Shown piece by piece: positions 1 to 7,177 of a stretch of DNA of 16,933 nt (positions within the stretch are counted from its first letter, which is position 1; the number at the start of each line of letters is the position of its first letter). Where the stretch lies: the NCBI GenBank assembly GCA_964395915.1, contig CAYNDB010000050.1, positions 1-16,933 of the forward strand. The letters run 5' to 3'. The stretch comes from CAYNDB01 sp964395915 (GTDB taxonomy: Bacteria; Nitrospinota_A; UBA7883; JAJRTC01). A program made the translations under genes and the position numbers. The notes below the pieces were generated by a model, which did not search any database, was not told the DNA's origin, and saw only the letters and a program-made list of their open reading frames with translations.

Positions 1-1318
1 CTTCGGCAATTCCCTGTTCGGCTACAGGGTAGACAGAGCTTCTCCAGTTTGCGGCGATGGACCGTGTCTTGTTCAACGTTGTGCGGTTGTCAGATACGGA
101 AGCCTCCCCTGTGGGCCACCCCCTGTAATTTATCTCCGGATTGGACCAGAAGTTTATCAGGCTGCATCCGCTGCACGGGTATGACATGACCGTATAAAAT
201 CTTGGGTTGGAGTTTTCCTGACGATATCCATACGACCAGGGGTACAAAGCGGAGCCTTGCGTATTATCCCTGTCATGGGCCGCTCCCAGGTTATGCCCGA
301 CTTCATGAGCGAATGCGTAGGTGGACACGGCGCAACTATAATTGACCACGTTGAACGCGTATTTGTCAAAGCTGGACTCTGATGTCATCTGATAACCTAA
401 ACCGCAATATTCCCTGTTGTCTATCCAGAGGCTCACGATATCCGCTCCATGCTCATCCCTCTTTGAATGAATGAAGTCGAGCTTGCCATCATATTTGCCA
501 CGCACATCCTTTAAGGCGGAGTAATATCCGGCATTATCGTCATACCCGACCTCCTCCATATAAACAACGCGTACACGAACATCGATGCCGCTATTGGCAA
601 AGCTTTGGTTGGTGACTTCAGTGGCAAGGTTTATGCGGCTTTCTATCGCCTCCACCCCGCCAGCTCCGGCGCGGGAGTTTGATGAATATAAAACCATTAT
701 ATCGATCGTCGAACCGTCATCGACCAATGCGCCAGACTCAACCACATCACCATCATTTACCAGATAATTGTTTCTGGATAATGAGTCTTCAGCCGCGTCT
801 GCGCGAACCGGCATATGCTCAACTTCAGGAAACTGCGTCCGGTCAACTTCAATGATCGAATACATCCCGGAGCCTGTGTATCGAATTTCGAAAAAAGCTC
901 CGTCATCTGTTGTCACCATGCCGGAGGCAATATCTCCGTTTATGGCAAAAGTAACACGCCCGAAATCCATTCCCTCTAGTCGACCGCTCAATATCAAGCT
1001 TTTGCCGTTGGCAGATTTGCCCGACATTCGCAAAGAGGCATAGTATGTCGCGTCATCAAATAAATTGAGCAAAACCACGGCTTGACCTTCCGCTTCACTA
1101 TCAAGCTTTCGCGCATTCATCGAGTCGGTTAATGCGCCAAAATTTAAACGCACATTCTTTGAACGTACGATTGTCTTATCTTCATTACCTTCGAAAAAAT
1201 CAACACGACTCGAATCCGCAACAGCGCTGAAAAGATTTTGCGCAGGGGATGCGCTTGCGTGAGACGAGGAAAAAACAACTAAAACGAGGAACACTATTGA
1301 GAGGGTATTTTTCAACAT
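1..1318 (-). CDS. Secreted zinc metallopeptidase, reprolysin (M12B)-like, 3' end outside window
   Basis: This is an open frame of 439 codons from an ATG at 1318 to the left edge, with no stop, so the C-terminus is missing. Upstream of the ATG is a GGAAG ribosome site about 8 bases away. The protein starts with a signal peptide (MLKNTLSIVFLVLVVFSSSH, cleavage probably after ASA near residue 24). A region of about 180 residues follows that looks like a propeptide or beta-rich domain. The catalytic domain then begins near STIDIMVLYSSNSRAG. The zinc motif HEVGHNLGAAHD is at residues 338-349: His338, His342 and His348 should bind zinc and Glu339 is the general base. A Met-turn (VMSYPC, Met378) follows at the expected distance. 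This is the metzincin signature, of the M12B/reprolysin-like bacterial type. The enzyme is probably exported and degrades proteins outside the cell or in the envelope; the substrate is unknown. It lies downstream of, and in the same direction as, the barrel/FecR/lipoprotein genes but is separated by 489 bases. Confidence 0.88.
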   Translation of the reverse strand, partial: MLKNTLSIVFLVLVVFSSSHASASPAQNLFSAVADSSRVDFFEGNEDKTIVRSKNVRLNFGALTDSMNARKLDSEAEGQAVVLLNLFDDATYYASLRMSGKSANGKSLILSGRLEGMDFGRVTFAINGDIASGMVTTDDGAFFEIRYTGSGMYSIIEVDRTQFPEVEHMPVRADAAEDSLSRNNYLVNDGDVVESGALVDDGSTIDIMVLYSSNSRAGAGGVEAIESRINLATEVTNQSFANSGIDVRVRVVYMEEVGYDDNAGYYSALKDVRGKYDGKLDFIHSKRDEHGADIVSLWIDNREYCGLGYQMTSESSFDKYAFNVVNYSCAVSTYAFAHEVGHNLGAAHDRDNTQGSALYPWSYGYRQENSNPRFYTVMSYPCSGCSLINFWSNPEINYRGWPTGEASVSDNRTTLNKTRSIAANWRSSVYPVAEQGIAE

Positions 1319-1343
1319 CACTTATACTTCCACAACATCAACT

Positions 1344-1352
1344 TTATACACA
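1344..1352 (+). promoter_or_regulatory. DnaA-box-like site TTATACACA
   Basis: The nonamer TTATACACA fits the DnaA-box consensus TTWTNCACA exactly. It lies 26 bases upstream of the metallopeptidase start codon, so DnaA binding there could also affect that gene. It is the first of three such sites on the same strand. Function is inferred from the motif only. Confidence 0.4.
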
Positions 1353-1465
1353 ACCTATTAATTAGATTCTACAGCAATAATCAGAATTAATCTATTGTAA
1401 ACTTAGCCTTTACGTATAGTCATACAATAAGACAAGAGCGGTATAATACAATATAATCGTTTAGT

Positions 1466-1474
1466 TTATCCACA
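1466..1474 (+). promoter_or_regulatory. DnaA-box-like site TTATCCACA
   Basis: TTATCCACA is identical to the strongest known E. coli DnaA box (R1/R4 type). It sits just right of the most AT-rich part of the intergenic region and 35 bases from a third, imperfect site. Confidence 0.45.
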
Positions 1475-1500
1475 GGCATAATATAAGAATAAGGGGTGAT

Positions 1501-1509
1501 TTATCAACA
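1501..1509 (+). promoter_or_regulatory. Imperfect DnaA-box-like site TTATCAACA
   Basis: TTATCAACA differs from the consensus at one position. It has the same orientation as the two perfect sites at 1344 and 1466 and starts 35 bases after the second, close to an integral number of helical turns. On its own it would not be worth calling. Confidence 0.25.
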
Positions 1510-1543
1510 GGTTTGGGTCTGAAAAAGGGGTGGGTGGGAAACG

Positions 1544-1753
1544 GTGATTTTAACAGGCAGAGGGGGATTTACATGCTTTTACCCAAGCATCAGGATGAGA
1601 AATTTATTTGGGAAATGCGTGTTTTTTGATAATTACACCTCCATACCCGACTACGCAGGGGAAAGCATGTCAAAACTTGGCGTACAAAAACCTGAGACCT
1701 ATGTTGACGGAAAAACGTTGGAGCGCCTTATAACGGCCTTACAACGTGGTTAG
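1544..1753 (+). CDS. Doubtful small ORF, unknown
   Basis: This is a 69-codon frame opening with GTG at 1544. The N-terminal half looks unnatural for a protein (several aromatic and Arg/Gly clusters, no recognisable domain). An internal ATG at 1667 has a better ribosome site (AGGGGA just upstream) and would give a 28-residue peptide beginning MSKLGVQKPETYVDG, which is more protein-like. I do not recognise either form. It may be a gene remnant or chance. No terminator or convincing promoter supports it, and it runs convergent to the barrel gene. Confidence 0.18.
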   Translation: MILTGRGGFTCFYPSIRMRNLFGKCVFFDNYTSIPDYAGESMSKLGVQKPETYVDGKTLERLITALQRG

Positions 1754-1807
1754 CCATGCGTTGTGGTATTAAGGTCAGGAAGGCGGTTACGTCGAAAGAG
1801 AGCCTGT

Positions 1808-2965
1808 CTAGAACGTGGATACGAATTCAAAATTGACGCTAAAGACATCATAGTTTGCGTTTCTTACGGCAAATGCGTCCTTTTTATCCTCGATTCGGGC
1901 ATACCTGGGTTTAACAGTTACGTAAGCTGACCTGTTCACATAATAAATAATGCCGGGCTCCAGGTAATATAATGACCTGCCACCATCGCGCAGTTCGTTT
2001 TCTTCATCCAAACCGTTTGCCTGCACAGATTTGTAACCGGCAATACCGGTTAACTGGATCCATTTAGACATTACAAAAGCTCCGCTCAAAAAAGTTTCCA
2101 GTATATCGCCGTTCGAATTTCCGGTTTCACTTTGCAAAGTTGTTCCAAAGTCGCTTTGAATGCTATTTCTTCCTTGTCGTTCGAAAATAACGCCAAACAT
2201 GCTTTTCCATCCGGAACCCCAGTGTTTTAAATACCTGGCTTCAGCCTTGTATCTGTCACCGTTGTGATAGATATCTCTACCGCCAAGTTTATCTTTTTCG
2301 TAGTTTTGATATGTTCCTATGAATATCAGCGCGTCTCCTCGTCCCAGCAGATAAAGAGCGCTGCCCACCAACGTTACACTATCGCCGGGATCAAATGATC
2401 CGTCTTCCAAATCAGTTACAGGGTCATATTCTCCCGCCAATAAATATTTAACCCCCAGCCCGTAGGTAAACGGGTTTGCCGCGTATACCATGCCCAGATT
2501 AAAGCCGATATCAAACCCCGCGGCGAAGGAATTTAGCGGCATAAGATCCTCGCTGATGTCATCAACAACCATTCGTCTCAAATCATCTGTTTTCAGAGAG
2601 CTTCTCTCCATTGGAATACCCAGGTCGATTCCAGCTCGAATGGTCAGGTTGTCTGATTTTTTTAGCATGTAAGTGGATATTCCGGCATTTGAAAATCTGC
2701 GGATTTCAAGGCTGGAGTCATATCCATCTGTCTTTTGTGACGTAGAGGAATATGCGCCGGTAAACGCCACTCCCCATTTATTACTGTCGTAAGCTACCTG
2801 TGTGTAGCCTAAAGCCTGATTGCCGTAGCTGTCCAGCTCGCCGGTCTTCCATGAGCCTATGTTGGAGGAGACCGATGCGACCCAGGGTTTGATTTTCGCT
2901 TTCGCCTCACCATTAACGGTTCCGGAAACTATGAACAATAATAATAGGCTTACTGTCCGGATCAT
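1808..2965 (-). CDS. Predicted outer-membrane beta-barrel protein, function unknown
   Basis: This 385-residue protein has an N-terminal signal peptide (MIRTVSLLLLFIVSGTVNG, cleavage near residues 19-23). The mature part is made of alternating polar/hydrophobic strands rich in Gly, Tyr and Asp, separated by turns such as DSNK, NGD and DGG. It ends in a strand (VFSVNFEFVSTF) with a C-terminal Phe, the usual signal for BAM-dependent insertion in the outer membrane. Length fits a barrel of roughly 14-18 strands. I recognise no named family. The start is the ATG 13 bases after the FecR-domain gene stop, so the two are almost certainly co-transcribed and probably translationally linked. The pairing suggests that the periplasmic FecR-domain protein and this barrel act together, for example in export, anchoring or sensing. 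That is inference. Confidence 0.75.
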   Translation of the reverse strand: MIRTVSLLLLFIVSGTVNGEAKAKIKPWVASVSSNIGSWKTGELDSYGNQALGYTQVAYDSNKWGVAFTGAYSSTSQKTDGYDSSLEIRRFSNAGISTYMLKKSDNLTIRAGIDLGIPMERSSLKTDDLRRMVVDDISEDLMPLNSFAAGFDIGFNLGMVYAANPFTYGLGVKYLLAGEYDPVTDLEDGSFDPGDSVTLVGSALYLLGRGDALIFIGTYQNYEKDKLGGRDIYHNGDRYKAEARYLKHWGSGWKSMFGVIFERQGRNSIQSDFGTTLQSETGNSNGDILETFLSGAFVMSKWIQLTGIAGYKSVQANGLDEENELRDGGRSLYYLEPGIIYYVNRSAYVTVKPRYARIEDKKDAFAVRNANYDVFSVNFEFVSTF

Positions 2966-2978
2966 TGGAGCCCGATCC

Positions 2979-3860
2979 TTATCTTATGGTGATGCTGGCC
3001 GAGCCAGGTATCAGAATCTGTTCAAGACCACCAGTGTTTCCCGCCGATACACCCGGCCCCTGATCGTATTGGGTTTCAAGCTCTTCGCCATCGTAACTTA
3101 CGCCATCACGTTCAGGTCTTGGAATCGATATTCTGCGTTCCAGCCCGTGCATCGTTATTTTTTTTGATTGCTCTATGCTAAGAGACTTAAACGGAATTTC
3201 AATGTTAAGCTTCTGCCGCCGTTTGGGTAATATTTTGAAAGGCTCTCCTGACGCTTGCCCTCTTCTTATGATGGTTCGATGTCCCGGGAAAAGAGTTATC
3301 ATCGTCTTAGCCGGGTCAAAGCCTATAACGTACAAGGCTCCTTCGTCGCCTTCCCCGCCAAACAAGTCAATATTTGTAATAGCGCCTAGCGCCTCGACAA
3401 TAAAAGGTGGAGTGCCGGAGACGCCGGATATGGCGGCCTTGGTCTGGTATTCAAATTTCGATTTATCGTCAACAAGTTTCGTTACGGCGGATTTAACACG
3501 GCCTGCGATAAGGTTGAATATAGAAAAAGTTGACCCACTATCGTTGCGGTGTAATGAAGTTACGATCATTTGAGTGTCTACATCAATTCTGATAAGAGCC
3601 CCGGTATCAAATTTTATTTCAACCACCCCATCTTTTTCGGTGACTATTTTGTCCCCTTCGACAAATAAATCGCCGGTTTTCACCAAACGGGATTTGTTGT
3701 CCTTGGTAGAAATAACATTAACCGAACCTTCAACATAAACCGCCTTTGCCTTGATCGGAGTGGCGGCGTCAACAATTGCGGGAGATAACAATAAACTCCC
3801 GACACAAAGACAAAATGACAAATTAAATATCAGTATCTTTAACGCGGCTTTATTATTCAT
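2979..3860 (-). CDS. Exported FecR-domain protein
   Basis: This 293-residue protein has a long signal peptide (hydrophobic core about residues 9-26, cleavage near DAATP around residue 33). Residues 37-155 match the periplasmic FecR domain pattern. That pattern includes VEGSV near the start, then GDLFVEGDKIVT, a GVVEIKF strand followed by ALIRID, an NLIAGRVKS segment, and the signature AAISGVSGTPPFIVEA, corresponding to the GVRGT(x)F box of the family. The C-terminal 100 residues are Lys/Arg-rich and then Gly-rich, ending in a short hydrophobic strand. There is no cytoplasmic anti-sigma domain and no sigma-factor gene nearby, so this is not a classical FecI/FecR regulator. Stand-alone exported FecR-domain proteins occur widely next to outer-membrane proteins. 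It sits between a repeat lipoprotein (52-base gap) and a beta-barrel (13-base gap). The ribosome site is weak, which suggests dependence on upstream translation. Confidence 0.82.
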   Translation of the reverse strand: MNNKAALKILIFNLSFCLCVGSLLLSPAIVDAATPIKAKAVYVEGSVNVISTKDNKSRLVKTGDLFVEGDKIVTEKDGVVEIKFDTGALIRIDVDTQMIVTSLHRNDSGSTFSIFNLIAGRVKSAVTKLVDDKSKFEYQTKAAISGVSGTPPFIVEALGAITNIDLFGGEGDEGALYVIGFDPAKTMITLFPGHRTIIRRGQASGEPFKILPKRRQKLNIEIPFKSLSIEQSKKITMHGLERRISIPRPERDGVSYDGEELETQYDQGPGVSAGNTGGLEQILIPGSASITIR

Positions 3861-3903
3861 AGCTAATAACGTGATGTCACAGACCGGGCTACGAGCCTGC
3901 TTT

Positions 3904-3922
3904 TACGCAACATCATTGCGTA
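3904..3922 (-). repeat. Intercistronic hairpin at lipoprotein stop codon
   Basis: TACGCAA-CATCA-TTGCGTA is a perfect 7-bp stem with a 5-base loop. The TGA stop of the lipoprotein gene lies in the loop. No T-run follows on the minus strand, so it is not a standard intrinsic terminator. It could stabilise the upstream message end or set the relative expression of the lipoprotein and the FecR-domain protein. Confidence 0.4.
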
Positions 3923-5496
3923 CCAGTCGTTACGTTTAATTCAACGCTCTTGCTGTCTGTTCCGCCAAGACCGTCACTGACAGCGCATGTAAGTATCCTA
4001 AGACCTGCGGATGGTGGTGTGTAGATTACTTCAGAGCCTGTGCCAGTCCAGTGAGTATTTGCGTCAGCCCAGCTATATGTCAGGGGATCGCCATTTTCGT
4101 CATCGGCCTCGCAGGTGGCGGTAACGCTTTCTCCCGCGACGACTTCCACTTTATCCAGGCCAATAAAAGTGATAACAGGCGCTACATTGACCTCTGTCGC
4201 GGTTACAACCACCTCGGCGCTGTCCACTCCCCCACGACCGTCGCTTACTGAGCATGTAAGAATATGTTCGCCGGAAGACTCTGGTGTGTACATAACGATT
4301 GGCCCGCTGTCGCTCCACTCCATGGGGCCATTCCAGTTATATGTCAGCGAATCGCCATTGGCGTCAGCGGCGTTGCATGTGGCGGTAACGCTTGCTCCGA
4401 CATCGGTAGACTCCTCGCTCAACGTTATGTAAGTGATAATCGGCGGGACATTGGTTTCAGTTGTGGTTAACGACACTTCGGCCCTGTCGGACCCTCCAAA
4501 ACCATCGCTTACCGTACAGGTTAATATATGCTCACCAGGAGATGTAGGAGTATATGAAACAGTCTGGCCACTGTCTCTCCAGCCAAACGGGCCACTCCAG
4601 TTGTATGATAATGGATCTCCGTCCGGATCGTAAGCTACGCATGTCGCGGTGGTGGTATCGTTTTCTTCGATAGTGGAATCCGCGACAAAAATATCTGTTA
4701 TCCGGGGCGGGACACTGGCTGGCTGGGCGCTGGCTCCGATCACTAAAACAACAATACAGCCAATTGTATTTCCACCATTCCCGTCATCAACTTTTGCGCA
4801 TATCGTATAATTGCCGCCTTCACTTGCCGACCAGCTAACCAGTTCGCCGGACCCACCTATCTGCCCGCCTCCACCATCCCAGTCAAAACTAAGTGGATCG
4901 AAGTCGAGATCGCTTGCCATAGCCTCCAAAGAAATTTGTTCCGCAACGGTAACCGCAATGTCGGACGTCTGAATTTCTTCAAGTTTTGGCGGCGCGTTTA
5001 CATCAAGATCAAAAAATAATTTGAATCTCGTTCCGGCGACGCATGTCGGGCCATCGGATGGAGCAAGCGCAAGATCGGTTACACAAGTTACATCTATGGA
5101 TTGCGCAAATGTACGCTCAATATTTGTCGAAACTTCAAGGGTAAGCATCCATTCGCCAGGAGTTAAACTAAAGTTTACTTTCAAGTTTTCCTTATTAACG
5201 TCCAGAACCTGAGTCGCCGCTGAGGCGCCGGAAATAATCAGCTTTATTTCGGTTACATATGACGGTAATTGTAAAGAAGTGGAGGAGGACGACGCATACA
5301 AGGCGCCGCTCGCCGGACTGTAGGTATACCCTGCGGGCCATTTGATACTTACTTGCTGGGAGCTATCCGAACCAGTGGAGCTTGCCGGTGAAATTTGCGT
5401 TTGACCACCTGAGCAAGAAATAAGCTGGCTCGATATGATAAACCAAGCGAAAAGTGACAGAAATATAGCCCGCCTAACTCTTACCCTCAAAAACAT
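3913..5496 (-). CDS. Lipoprotein with four PKD/Ig-like repeats
   Basis: I place the start at the ATG at 5496 (527 residues), not at the longest in-frame start at 5589. The shorter start has a strong GGGGGA ribosome site, produces a clean lipoprotein signal (FLSLFAWFIISSQLISC, lipobox LISC, Cys28), and lies downstream of the promoter at 5554-5582. A Ser-rich linker and a beta-rich domain (about residues 45-165) follow. Four tandem domains of about 85 residues then occupy residues 169-255, 263-346, 350-435 and 439-523. Each has a DPDGDPLSYNW-type motif and a VSDGxGGxD-type motif. Repeats 2-4 each carry a Cys pair (TATC...LTC) placed as an Ig-fold disulfide. This resembles PKD/Ig-like (cadherin-like) bacterial surface repeats. 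It is probably an envelope-anchored adhesion or structural protein and the first gene of a lipoprotein-FecR-barrel operon. Specific partner and ligand are unknown. Confidence 0.8.
   Translation of the reverse strand: MFLRVRVRRAIFLSLFAWFIISSQLISCSGGQTQISPASSTGSDSSQQVSIKWPAGYTYSPASGALYASSSSTSLQLPSYVTEIKLIISGASAATQVLDVNKENLKVNFSLTPGEWMLTLEVSTNIERTFAQSIDVTCVTDLALAPSDGPTCVAGTRFKLFFDLDVNAPPKLEEIQTSDIAVTVAEQISLEAMASDLDFDPLSFDWDGGGGQIGGSGELVSWSASEGGNYTICAKVDDGNGGNTIGCIVVLVIGASAQPASVPPRITDIFVADSTIEENDTTTATCVAYDPDGDPLSYNWSGPFGWRDSGQTVSYTPTSPGEHILTCTVSDGFGGSDRAEVSLTTTETNVPPIITYITLSEESTDVGASVTATCNAADANGDSLTYNWNGPMEWSDSGPIVMYTPESSGEHILTCSVSDGRGGVDSAEVVVTATEVNVAPVITFIGLDKVEVVAGESVTATCEADDENGDPLTYSWADANTHWTGTGSEVIYTPPSAGLRILTCAVSDGLGGTDSKSVELNVTTGTQ
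3928..4992 (-). repeat. Four tandem PKD/Ig-like coding repeats
   Basis: The 3' two-thirds of the lipoprotein gene encodes four tandem units of about 255 bases. The last three are most alike, including nucleotide-level similarity around the ILTC-VSDG and GD-LTYNW segments. The first is diverged and lacks the N-terminal Cys of the pair. Such arrays can expand or contract by recombination. Confidence 0.7.
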
Positions 5497-5553
5497 ACTT
5501 TCCCCCGTATTTGAAGAACAACCCCCTCGTAGCAGGCAAACCCACCCTATGCT

Positions 5554-5582
5554 AAAATATAAAAAGTTCAATGGATTGTCAA
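5554..5582 (-). promoter_or_regulatory. sigma70-type promoter of lipoprotein-FecR-barrel operon
   Basis: On the minus strand a perfect -35 TTGACA (5577-5582) is followed by a 17-base spacer and -10 TATTTT (5554-5559). Transcription should start near 5547, giving a leader of about 50 bases to the ATG at 5496. It also rules out translation from the upstream in-frame ATG at 5589. Confidence 0.65.
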
Positions 5583-5665
5583 TTGCCATTTATATATCAA
5601 TTAGTCGCAAAACCTTTAGATGCAATATAACTCTTTGATATATATACTATTGGCTTGTTTTATAA

Positions 5666-5691
5666 ATAAAATTACTTTTAAGTAATTTTAT
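5666..5691. repeat. Perfect AT-rich palindrome, 12-bp arms
   Basis: ATAAAATTACTT is followed, after a TT loop, by its exact reverse complement. It lies about 85 bases upstream of the -35 of the surface operon and 320 bases upstream of the mreB promoter. Symmetry suggests either a dimeric regulator site or a hairpin. Its position outside both predicted transcripts favours a DNA-binding role or no role. Confidence 0.35.
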
Positions 5692-6013
5692 ATTAACCAA
5701 GTGGGTAGGCGCCCAAAAAAATCATCGGGTCGTTATAGGGCTTTATTCGTCGCGCAAAATATTAGCGCTATTTGTTAAGCAGGCTGGATGGATACACATG
5801 TTTCCTGATGGAATATCAATGCTCTAGAAGACAGGCCTGGAACTCGCAAGCAGACCCTTTGTAATAGACCGTCAAATTAAATACAAAAAATATTAGAAAA
5901 CCATAAAATGCCCATTGCCATACCATCCTCATTGATGATAGCTTTGGAGATTGAATTAATTGGACTTTTCTATATGCGACACCGGAAGCTTATGAAGCTG
6001 GCAACCGCAATCT

Positions 6014-6044
6014 TTTACGCATTGTATCGACATGTTACTATAAT
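6014..6044 (+). promoter_or_regulatory. Likely mreB promoter
   Basis: A perfect -10 TATAAT (6039-6044) is preceded by a 4/6 match to the -35, TTTACG (6014-6019), with a 19-base spacer. The start of transcription would be near 6051, about 45 bases before the mreB ATG. A second TTGACA at 6052 pairs with TATAAA at 6077 at the same spacing, but its start point would fall on the ribosome site. Confidence 0.45.
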
Positions 6045-6095
6045 GATCGGCTTGACAAGCCCGGCTCAACAGCAATTATAAAATAAGGGTACCGA

Positions 6096-7118
6096 ATGTT
6101 TTTTGATTCTTTTTGGGGTTTATTCTCATCAGACCTTGCCATTGACCTTGGCACCGCTAACACTCTCGTTATTCTTAAGGGTAAAGGAATTGTATTACGC
6201 GAACCTTCCGTTGTGGCGGTTCACTCTAATACAAAACAGGTGCTTGCCGTAGGCTCCGAGGCAAAGAAGATGCTTGGCCGCACACCGGGCAACATTACGG
6301 CTACCCGCCCGATGAAAGACGGTGTCATAGCAAATTTCGAAATATGCGAAGCGATGATACGCTATTTTATACATAAAGTGCACAATCGCAGATCAATGGT
6401 GCGGCCTCGTGTTGTTGTCGCTGTTCCTTCCGGCATCACACAGGTAGAAAAACGCGCGGTGCGAGACGCCGCCACAAGCGCAGGCGTGCGCGAGGTGTTC
6501 CTTATCGAGGAGCCTATGGCGGCGGCTATTGGCGTGGGTCTTCCCATCTCCGAAGCGTCGGGCAATATGATCCTCGATATCGGGGGTGGAACAACCGAGG
6601 TTGCGGTGATCTCTCTTTCCGGCGTTGTATATTCACGCAGTGTGCGCGTGGCTGGGGATGAGATGGACGAAGCTATTTCCAATTACATCAAAAGAAAATA
6701 TAACCTGCTTATCGGTGAGCGGACCGCGGAGGAGATCAAAGTCACGGTCGGGTCGGCTTATCCACCGGAAAAAACGCAGACTATGGAAATTAAAGGTCGA
6801 GACCTTATGGCTGGTATTCCTAAAACTCTTATCATAAACGATGTGGAAATACGGGACGCCTTGGCGGAGCCAATCTCCACTGTGGTTGAAACTGTAAAGA
6901 TCGCTCTTGAGAGGACCCCGCCGGAACTGGCGGCGGATATCGTGGATAAGGGAATTGTTTTAGCTGGAGGCGGGTCAATGTTGCAGGGGCTGGACAGCCT
7001 GTTGCGCGAGGAGACAGGACTACCCATAATCCTTGCCGAAGATCCGTTGTCCGCTGTGGTTATGGGCACTGGCAAAGTCCTGGAAGATATGGATCTGCTC
7101 AGAAGGGTGTCCATATAA
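6096..7118 (+). CDS. mreB: Rod-shape-determining actin homologue MreB
   Basis: MreB forms membrane-bound filaments that position the peptidoglycan elongation machinery and set rod shape. The 340-residue length is typical (E. coli 347). The actin-fold ATP-binding motifs are all present: phosphate-1 DLGTANT (residues 17-23), phosphate-2 DIGGGTTEVAVISLSG, and the adenosine motif VLAGGGSML near the C-terminus. The N-terminus (MFFDSFWGLFSSD) is amphipathic, consistent with membrane attachment. The ATG has an AAGGG ribosome site. It is the first gene of mreBCD, with mreC starting 59 bases downstream. Confidence 0.98.
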   Translation: MFFDSFWGLFSSDLAIDLGTANTLVILKGKGIVLREPSVVAVHSNTKQVLAVGSEAKKMLGRTPGNITATRPMKDGVIANFEICEAMIRYFIHKVHNRRSMVRPRVVVAVPSGITQVEKRAVRDAATSAGVREVFLIEEPMAAAIGVGLPISEASGNMILDIGGGTTEVAVISLSGVVYSRSVRVAGDEMDEAISNYIKRKYNLLIGERTAEEIKVTVGSAYPPEKTQTMEIKGRDLMAGIPKTLIINDVEIRDALAEPISTVVETVKIALERTPPELAADIVDKGIVLAGGGSMLQGLDSLLREETGLPIILAEDPLSAVVMGTGKVLEDMDLLRRVSI

Positions 7119-7177
7119 AACCCCAGCCTGTTTTCGGCCATACATTTGTTCTTCGGATGGCGGTTCGCGAGTAAAGC

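Larger units (their letters stand above)
1319..1807. other. AT-rich intergenic region with DnaA-box-like sites
   Basis: This 489-base stretch separates the metallopeptidase start from the stop of the barrel gene. Its left part (about 1340-1500) is strongly AT-rich and holds three DnaA-box-like nonamers on the plus strand. Around 1526-1540 there is a G-rich run with three G-tracts. The right part holds only a doubtful small plus-strand ORF and an imperfect inverted repeat (ACAACG...CGTTGT, 1741-1764) 44 bases beyond the barrel-gene stop. That repeat lacks a U-run, so I do not call it a terminator. The metallopeptidase promoter should lie here, but no clear sigma70 pair stands out. Confidence 0.6.
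5590..6095. other. Divergent intergenic region upstream of mreB
   Basis: This region of about 500 bases lies between the divergently transcribed surface operon and mreB. It holds a perfect AT-rich palindrome (5666-5691) and the likely mreB promoter (6014-6044). Between about 5700 and 5900 I see no gene, RNA or repeat. A 57-codon frame at 5908-6081 has no ribosome site and runs through the mreB promoter, so I do not accept it as a gene. Confidence 0.5.

Noticed and set aside
1741..1764. Inverted repeat ACAACG...CGTTGT beyond the barrel gene as terminator.
   Set aside because: The stem is interrupted by bulges and no T-run follows on the minus strand.
2979..3860. Interpretation of the FecR-domain gene as an iron-citrate sigma regulator.
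   Set aside because: It has a signal peptide instead of a cytoplasmic anti-sigma domain, and no fecI-like sigma or TonB receptor gene is adjacent.
5497..5589. Longer N-terminus for the repeat lipoprotein (start at 5589).
   Set aside because: It would bury the lipoprotein signal 31 residues in, lacks a ribosome site, and lies upstream of the predicted transcription start.
5908..6081. 57-codon plus-strand frame ending 14 bases before mreB.
   Set aside because: No ribosome site, it crosses the mreB promoter, and its sequence shows no recognisable domain.
6052..6082. Second TTGACA/TATAAA pair directly before mreB.
   Set aside because: Transcription would start on the ribosome site, leaving no leader, so the promoter further upstream is preferred.
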